11,553 bases of DNA from Bacillota bacterium (GTDB lineage: Bacteria; Bacillota; Clostridia; Oscillospirales; Oscillospiraceae): NCBI GenBank assembly GCA_029777215.1, contig JAKOSQ010000145.1, positions 1-11,553 on the forward strand. Reading direction: 5' to 3'. A program made the position numbers and the translations under genes. Shown here one piece after another: positions 8,062 through 11,553 of the stretch. How positions within the stretch are numbered: position 1 is the stretch's first letter; every line of letters starts with the position of its first letter. The notes beneath the pieces are model-generated. The model searched no databases. It saw nothing but the letters and a program-made list of their open reading frames with translations, and was not told the DNA's origin.

Positions 8062-8096
8062 GGCGCGTCTCCCCTGTGGGGAGACGCGCCTTTTTT
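8062..8096 (+). terminator. Intrinsic terminator of the opp operon
   Basis: A perfect 13-bp stem, GGCGCGTCTCCCC (8062-8074) with GGGGAGACGCGCC (8078-8090), a 3-base loop TGT and six T (8091-8096), starting 18 bases after the oppF stop. The minus-strand permease gene ends at 8114, so the same hairpin could also stop the convergent transcript, but on that strand only TTT follows the stem, so it would be weaker. Confidence 0.95.
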
Positions 8097-8113
8097 CTCA
8101 ATGTGATGTTTTT

Positions 8114-9724
8114 TCAGCCGAGCTCTTCAAAGAGCGCCGCGCCGGAGGACATGATCCAGCGTTCGGCGAAATAGGTGCCGAGCAGCAGCGCGAGCGTATA
8201 GACATAGAGGAACGCGCCGGCGTTGGCCCGCAGCACCGGGATCATCGACAGCAGGAAGGGGGCAATCACGAGCAGCGCCGCGTAGAGCATCGCCAGCAGC
8301 ACGGCGAGACCCTGCTTGACAACCTGTGTTTCGTTGATCCACTCGAGGTTTGCGTGGCGGAGCCCCGCGATGAGGCCGAGCGCGGAGGACAGATATACGA
8401 ACGCGCAGGGGGCAAGCACCAGCGGCGGAATGAGCGCCGCCGGAATGCCGAGAGTGTACGCACAGACAAGTGCGAGCACTGCGGCGGCCGGCAGCGTCGC
8501 CCGGCGGTGCAGGCGGAGCTTCGCGGCGAGAATTTGCCGGGACGTCAGCGGCAGGGATTTCACGATCCAGATCGTCTTGCCCTCGAGCGAGACGGATGGG
8601 GCGGTGAAAAGGACCATCGCAGCGATCAGACAGGTTGCAAAGACCGCATAGAGCGCAGTCACGTTGCCGTCGAGACCCATGGATGCGAGGGCGGAGACGA
8701 CCTTCTGCCGGTCGACGAGCAGGAAGACCGCGCCCGCATAGAGAAAGCCGACGCCGAGCCCGGCGTTGAGCAGATAGACGGGGGAGGCGAGCAGCCGCTT
8801 CGTCTCGCGCCGGAGCAGCGCCTTTTCAACGGGCGTCTCGTGCATTTCCCGCGCGCGGTATTTGACCTTCGCGGCGCCGCGGTTTTTCGTTGCGACCGAG
8901 ATGAACGTCTGCGAGAGGACAACATAGACAAGAACAAAGGGGACGAGCAGAACGAGCAGCGTCAAGACGAGCTGCGGCAGGTTCGGGCCGGCAACGGCGT
9001 TGCCGAACCAGTACAGCGGCATGTTTTTGCCGAGCGTTGCGGCGATGGCGTCCTTCTCCGTGACGAGGCGCTGGATGTAGACGTTCGCGCGCGTCACAAA
9101 GAGAAAGTAGACGCCGAGAAAGACGACGGAGACCAGCACCGTGATGAGCGATTTGTTGCGTGCGCGGTTAGAGAACAGCGCAATGATCCAACCGAGCAGG
9201 CTCGCAACCGCGAGCGAGAAGAACGGCAGCGCCAGCAGCAGCAGCCAGAACGCCGCGAGTCCCGCGCCGGAGAGGGCCGCCGCGTGGTCCCACTTGATGA
9301 GCGCGGGGATGCCGACCATAAGATCGAAGAGAAAATTGGTGATGAGCAGCATCGTCATGCGCGAGGCGAGGATCGCTCCGGGAGGGACCGGCATCGAGAG
9401 CAGAAGCTCGTTGTCCGTCGCATCGTAGAGCTGCGTTTTGGTGGCAAAGACGGAGCAAATGAACATGATGAAAAAGCTCGTCATGCCAAAGAGCGTGAAA
9501 TAGAGCCAGTCGAGCCCGGCTTCATGCAGCGGACCGGCGAGCTGACCGAAATAGCCCGCGAACATCATAGCGAACACGCCGTAAACATAGACCATCAGCA
9601 GGGCGAAGAGCAGCGTTTTGTCCTTCTTTTTGACCTTTCCGCCGCGATTTGCCCCGGAAAAACTGTCAAAAGACGCGCGTATGCGTACCTTTAACAGCGT
9701 CCAGAAGATCGAGGGCCTTTTCAT
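8114..9724 (-). CDS. ABC-2-type / putative ABC exporter permease, large subunit
   Basis: A 536-residue membrane protein with about twelve hydrophobic segments, roughly 37-58, 72-92, 123-140, 155-183, 192-211, 250-272, 317-337, 355-373, 410-428, 432-454, 472-494 and 500-519. The N-terminus is cytoplasmic and basic (KVKKKDK at 30-36). NELLLSMPVPPGAILASR at 105-122 is the signature I associate with Clostridial ABC exporter permeases, and a second related element (KSLPLTSRQILAAKL, 389-403) sits at a similar place in the second half, so the protein looks internally duplicated with six helices per half. It starts inside the stop of the preceding ATPase gene (ATGA overlap, 9721-9724) with GGAGGG upstream, so the two proteins surely form one transporter. 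The substrate is not deducible; lipid, peptide or drug export are all possible. Confidence 0.88.
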   Translation of the reverse strand: MKRPSIFWTLLKVRIRASFDSFSGANRGGKVKKKDKTLLFALLMVYVYGVFAMMFAGYFGQLAGPLHEAGLDWLYFTLFGMTSFFIMFICSVFATKTQLYDATDNELLLSMPVPPGAILASRMTMLLITNFLFDLMVGIPALIKWDHAAALSGAGLAAFWLLLLALPFFSLAVASLLGWIIALFSNRARNKSLITVLVSVVFLGVYFLFVTRANVYIQRLVTEKDAIAATLGKNMPLYWFGNAVAGPNLPQLVLTLLVLLVPFVLVYVVLSQTFISVATKNRGAAKVKYRAREMHETPVEKALLRRETKRLLASPVYLLNAGLGVGFLYAGAVFLLVDRQKVVSALASMGLDGNVTALYAVFATCLIAAMVLFTAPSVSLEGKTIWIVKSLPLTSRQILAAKLRLHRRATLPAAAVLALVCAYTLGIPAALIPPLVLAPCAFVYLSSALGLIAGLRHANLEWINETQVVKQGLAVLLAMLYAALLVIAPFLLSMIPVLRANAGAFLYVYTLALLLGTYFAERWIMSSGAALFEELG

Positions 9725-10434
9725 TTCTCGTCACCCTCCAGTTCCAGGAAGACGTCCTCCAGCGAGGAGTTGCCCCGGACCTCCGCCATCGTCCCGGAGG
9801 CGATGAGCCGGCCCTCCTTGATGATCGCGACCTTGTCGCAGAGCTTCTCAGCGACCTCAAGCACATGGGTCGAAAAGAAGATCGCGCCGCCGCCCGCGCA
9901 GTGCTCTTGCATGAGCTCCTTGAGCGTGTGTGCGGCGATCGGGTCGAGGCCGACGAAGGGCTCATCCATGATGATGAGCTTCGGCTGGTGCAGAAAGGCG
10001 GCGACGATCGCGAGCTTCTGCTTCATGCCGTGGGAGTAAGCCGAGACGGGCTGAGCGAGGTCCGCCGTCAGGTCGAAGAGGTCGGCGTAATGGCTGATGC
10101 GGCTTTCGCGTTCCGCCGCCGAGACGCCAAAAATGTCCGCGATAAAGTTCAAATAGGCGATGCCGGACATAAACTGATACATATCAGGATTGTCGGGTAT
10201 GTAGGCGAGAGTGCGCTTGCAGGCGAGGGGGTCCTTTTTGACGGAGACACCGTCGATCTCAATCTCACCCTTTTCAAAGCGCAGGATGCCGCAGCAGCAC
10301 TTGATGGTGGTCGTCTTGCCCGCGCCGTTGTGGCCGATGAAACCGTAGATCTCGCCAGGCTGGATGCGGAGCGTAAGATCGTCGACAGCCGCGTGGCTGC
10401 CGTAGAGCTTGGTTAGGCCTTCGATCTTTAACAT
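9721..10434 (-). CDS. ABC exporter ATP-binding protein
   Basis: A 237-residue single-domain ATPase. It shows the A-loop aromatic Tyr11, Walker A GHNGAGKTT (34-42), a signature of the YSHGMKQK type (133-140) in place of LSGGQ, Walker B LIIMDEP (153-159) with catalytic Glu158, D-loop GLDP (162-165) and H-loop His190 in STH. The YSxGMxQK signature is usual in exporter-type ATPases of the EcsA, bacteriocin-immunity and ABC-2 groups rather than importers. Three consecutive Cys (46-48) just after the Walker A helix start are unusual. The ATG at 10434 has AGGAAGGA upstream on the minus strand. It overlaps the permease gene by four bases and precedes it in a two-gene operon. There is no adjacent regulator or binding protein, so it is likely an exporter for an unknown substrate. 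Confidence 0.93.
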   Translation of the reverse strand: MLKIEGLTKLYGSHAAVDDLTLRIQPGEIYGFIGHNGAGKTTTIKCCCGILRFEKGEIEIDGVSVKKDPLACKRTLAYIPDNPDMYQFMSGIAYLNFIADIFGVSAAERESRISHYADLFDLTADLAQPVSAYSHGMKQKLAIVAAFLHQPKLIIMDEPFVGLDPIAAHTLKELMQEHCAGGGAIFFSTHVLEVAEKLCDKVAIIKEGRLIASGTMAEVRGNSSLEDVFLELEGDEK

Positions 10435-10452
10435 GGGGTTCCTTCCTTTCGT

Positions 10453-10469
10453 ACGGCGCGCAGCGCCGT
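10453..10469 (-). other. Hairpin in the leader of the ABC exporter operon
   Basis: ACGGCGC and GCGCCGT form a perfect 7-bp GC-rich stem with a 3-base loop, ending about 4 bases before the ribosome binding site AGGAAGGA on the minus strand. No T-run follows it, so it is not a terminator. It may affect ribosome access or mRNA stability. Confidence 0.5.
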
Positions 10470-10477
10470 GATTGCTT

Positions 10478-10531
10478 TATCAATATGATATCAATATAAT
10501 ATTACATGTTTTTACGCTGTCAATATCGTAT
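10478..10531. repeat. Three copies of a 14-bp motif over the exporter promoter
   Basis: Plus-strand copies are TATCAATATGATAT (10478-10491), TATCAATATAATAT (10489-10502) and TGTCAATATCGTAT (10518-10531), consensus TRTCAATATNNTAT. The first two overlap by three bases (11-bp spacing); the third begins 29 bases after the second. They cover the -10 and -35 of the minus-strand promoter, which is the expected layout for an operator bound by several regulator units. The repeats are seen directly; the bound protein is unknown. Confidence 0.6.
10496..10523 (-). promoter_or_regulatory. Promoter of the ABC exporter operon
   Basis: On the minus strand a consensus -35 TTGACA (10518-10523) is followed after 16 bases by TATTAT (10496-10501). 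Reading one base further gives a 17-base spacer and ATTATA. Transcription would start near 10489, about 55 bases before the ATPase start codon. Both elements lie within copies of the 14-bp repeat, so the promoter is probably regulated. Confidence 0.6.
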
Positions 10532-10625
10532 AGATATATTTAACAGCTGTTCAGAGTATTCGCCCGAAACGACGCGGTGAGACCCGAAAATTTCGTTTTG
10601 TCTGGGACAAAAAAATGAATTAGAT

Positions 10626-10801
10626 GTTTACATAAATCGAACAGCTGGCGTAGCTGTAAAATAGTTATCAACATTTGCAACAGAGTTAGCAACATCAAAA
10701 CACGGAGACAGTGAGGACAAAACACGGATAATTTCCAAGGTATAACAAAACCTGTAATGGCAGTTTCCTTTTTGCGGGATAAAATTTAAGTTTACATAAA
10801 T
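10626..10801. repeat. Direct repeat GTTTACATAAAT, two copies
   Basis: The 12-mer GTTTACATAAAT occurs exactly at 10626-10637 and 10790-10801, 164 bp apart, in the same orientation and both in AT-rich DNA. They flank the block of 21/22-bp repeats. The role is unknown. Confidence 0.5.
10663..10728. repeat. Helically phased short direct repeats
   Basis: AGTTATCAACAT (10663-10674) recurs as AGTTAGCAACAT (10684-10695), a 21-bp period with one mismatch. Immediately afterwards CAAAACACGGA (10696-10706) recurs exactly at 10718-10728, a 22-bp period. Both spacings are about two turns of DNA, as expected for adjacent protein sites on one face of the helix. No known binding consensus is recognised. Confidence 0.5.
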
Positions 10802-11044
10802 AATTTCATGCGATATTTTTGAGTCTCAAAAGCTGCGTGGAGAATGCAGGAAAGCTTTCTTTTTAGGCTTCAGACCGCTGGACGGCGGAAAAACAAAGCT
10901 CCGCACTGGAAAGACAAGAAATATATTCCACAAGCAGATGCGAAGAGCGGCAGGAGCGTGCGGACACGCGGACAACGGAAAGGGCGGGTGAGGCAAAATG
11001 CGCGAAAAAAACACAAAATATTGTGAATTACGCGCGAATAATTC

Positions 11045-11073
11045 TTGCAATTAGCAGTTTGACGCGCTATAAT
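11045..11073 (+). promoter_or_regulatory. Promoter of the branched-chain-type binding protein gene
   Basis: TTGCAA (11045-11050), a 17-base spacer and a perfect -10 TATAAT (11068-11073). Transcription would start near 11080, leaving a leader of about 74 bases. The dyad CACAA-aata-TTGTG (11012-11025) ends 19 bases before the -35 and could be a regulator site. Confidence 0.75.
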
Positions 11074-11090
11074 ACTAAACATGGTCGGCG

Positions 11091-11106
11091 GCGGACGTGT
11101 GTCCGC
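11091..11106 (+). other. Small hairpin in the leader of the last gene
   Basis: GCGGAC (11091-11096) and GTCCGC (11101-11106) form a 6-bp stem with loop GTGT about ten bases after the predicted transcript start. No T-run follows directly. It probably stabilises the 5' end of the mRNA. Confidence 0.4.
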
Positions 11107-11153
11107 ATACCAAAGACACAAAAAAAGGGATCAAAAAAATTGGAGGAAATGAA

Positions 11154-11553
11154 ATGAAAAAGAAACTCTGTCTCATGCTGTCCTGTGCGCTTCTGGTCAG
11201 CATCTTCGCGGGCTGCGGAAGCTCCTCGAGCAAAAGCTCCGCCGCGGCGAGCAGCGACGCTGCTGCGACGAGCGGCGATGTCGTAAAGATCGGCGTGTTC
11301 GAGCCGGCCTCCGGCAAAAACGGCCCCGGCGGCAAGCAGGAAGCCCTCGGCATGCAGTATGCAAACAAGATGACCCCGACTGTTGACATCGGCGGAAAGA
11401 CCTATCAGGTCCAGCTCGTCTCGGCTGACAACCAGTCCACCGAAGACAAGGCCCCGTCTGCCGCGCAGACGCTGGTCGATGCCGGCGTCTCCGTCGTTCT
11501 CGGCTCCTACGGTTCCTCTGTCTGCATCGCTGCTTCCGATACATTTAAAAACG
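11154..11553 (+). CDS. Branched-chain amino-acid-type ABC transporter substrate-binding lipoprotein (partial, 5' end)
   Basis: The first 133 codons are present and the gene runs off the window end. The N-terminus is a lipoprotein signal: MKKK, a hydrophobic stretch, and FAGC with Cys21 as the lipidation site, then a Ser/Ala-rich linker to about residue 41. The mature start VKIGVFEPASGKNGPGGKQE (44-63) and the following NQSTEDKAPSAAQTLVDAGV with VVLGSYGSSV match the N-terminal lobe of the LivJ/LivK-like Peripla_BP_6 family, which binds leucine, isoleucine, valine or other small amides in many bacteria. The ATG at 11154 has GGAGG at 11142-11146 with a 7-base spacer; an ATG at 11149 runs into a stop after one codon. 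The livHMGF permease and ATPase genes would be expected beyond the window. The ligand is not deducible. Confidence 0.88.
   Translation, partial: MKKKLCLMLSCALLVSIFAGCGSSSSKSSAAASSDAAATSGDVVKIGVFEPASGKNGPGGKQEALGMQYANKMTPTVDIGGKTYQVQLVSADNQSTEDKAPSAAQTLVDAGVSVVLGSYGSSVCIAASDTFKN

Larger units (their letters stand above)
10532..11044. other. Long AT-rich intergenic region with repeats and palindromes, no gene seen
   Basis: With its flanks this is a 719-bp gene-free stretch (10435-11153) between the divergent ABC exporter operon and the last gene. Short frames exist but none has a ribosome binding site and a recognisable protein. It contains the dyads AACAGCTGTT (10542-10551), CGAAA-A-TTTCG (10585-10595), TTTTGTC-TGG-GACAAAA (10596-10612), ACAGCT-ggcgt-AGCTGT (10641-10657), TTTTGAG-T-CTCAAAA (10817-10831) and CACAA-aata-TTGTG (11012-11025), plus direct repeats listed separately. 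The second part (from about 10860) is richer in purines and G. A small RNA or multi-site operator region is possible but not demonstrated. Confidence 0.5.

Noticed and set aside
8354..9694. 446-codon plus-strand open frame antisense to the ABC permease
   Set aside because: Low-complexity Arg/Glu/Gln-rich translation typical of an antisense shadow; the minus-strand permease has clear helices and coupling to its ATPase.
10665..10673. DnaA-box-like TTATCAACA, considered as part of a replication origin
   Set aside because: A single one-mismatch box, no cluster of boxes and no dnaA, dnaN, gyrB or rpmH gene nearby.
10540..10725. 61-codon minus-strand frame in the intergenic region
   Set aside because: GTG start without ribosome binding site, no recognisable domain, and it runs through the direct repeats and palindromes.
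10663..10728. Phased repeats considered as a CRISPR array
   Set aside because: Repeat units are 11-12 bp with 21-22 bp period and only two copies each; there are no cas genes and no regular spacers.
10828..10866. Possible intrinsic terminator (AAAGCT/AGCTTT arms followed by C and TTTTT)
   Set aside because: Only six AT-rich pairs with an 18-base loop, and no upstream plus-strand gene to terminate; too weak to call.

Overview
The window looks like ordinary chromosome from a GC-rich member of the Clostridia (Bacillota), most likely a gut Oscillospiraceae/Ruminococcaceae-type anaerobe. The reasons are strong AGGAGG-type ribosome binding sites, lipoprotein signal peptides ending in a lipobox Cys on both binding proteins, an AmiE/OppD-like ATPase without Fe-S cysteines, and coding DNA rich in C-ending codons set against AT-rich intergenic DNA. 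This placement is inferred from protein and codon style, not from a marker gene. I see no rRNA, tRNA, CRISPR array, transposase, integrase or other mobile element.

Layout. (1) Positions 21-1737, minus strand: a TetR-family regulator followed by a roughly nine-helix membrane protein of unknown function (probably the DUF5692 family). The 139-bp gap between them holds a promoter and an array of TTGTC/GACAA half-sites, which suggests the regulator controls the membrane protein. (2) 1738-2136: a divergent intergenic region with a TetR-gene promoter on the minus strand and a clear sigma-A-type promoter (TTGACT-17-TATGCT) with a structured leader on the plus strand. (3) 2137-8044, plus strand: a complete oligopeptide ABC importer operon, oppA-oppB-oppC-oppD-oppF. 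The lipoprotein OppA captures peptides, OppB and OppC form the channel, and OppD and OppF hydrolyse ATP. Between oppA and oppB lie two stem-loops, one with 22 base pairs, probably setting a high OppA:OppBCDF ratio. The operon ends in a textbook intrinsic terminator at 8062-8096. (4) 8114-10434, minus strand and convergent with opp: a two-gene ABC exporter-type operon (ATPase, then a large 12-helix permease, overlapping by ATGA), with a promoter covered by three copies of a 14-bp motif. (5) 10524-11153: AT-rich intergenic DNA without a supportable gene but dense in short direct repeats and palindromes. (6) 11154-end: the start of a branched-chain amino-acid-type (LivJ/LivK, Peripla_BP_6) binding lipoprotein, cut by the window end, with a near-consensus promoter.

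I found no clearly novel defence or metabolic system. The points most worth checking are regulatory: the half-site array beside the TetR gene, the triple 14-mer over the ABC exporter promoter, the oppA-oppB hairpins, and the repeat-rich intergenic region before the last gene. The membrane protein of unknown function next to its own regulator is the main protein-level unknown.
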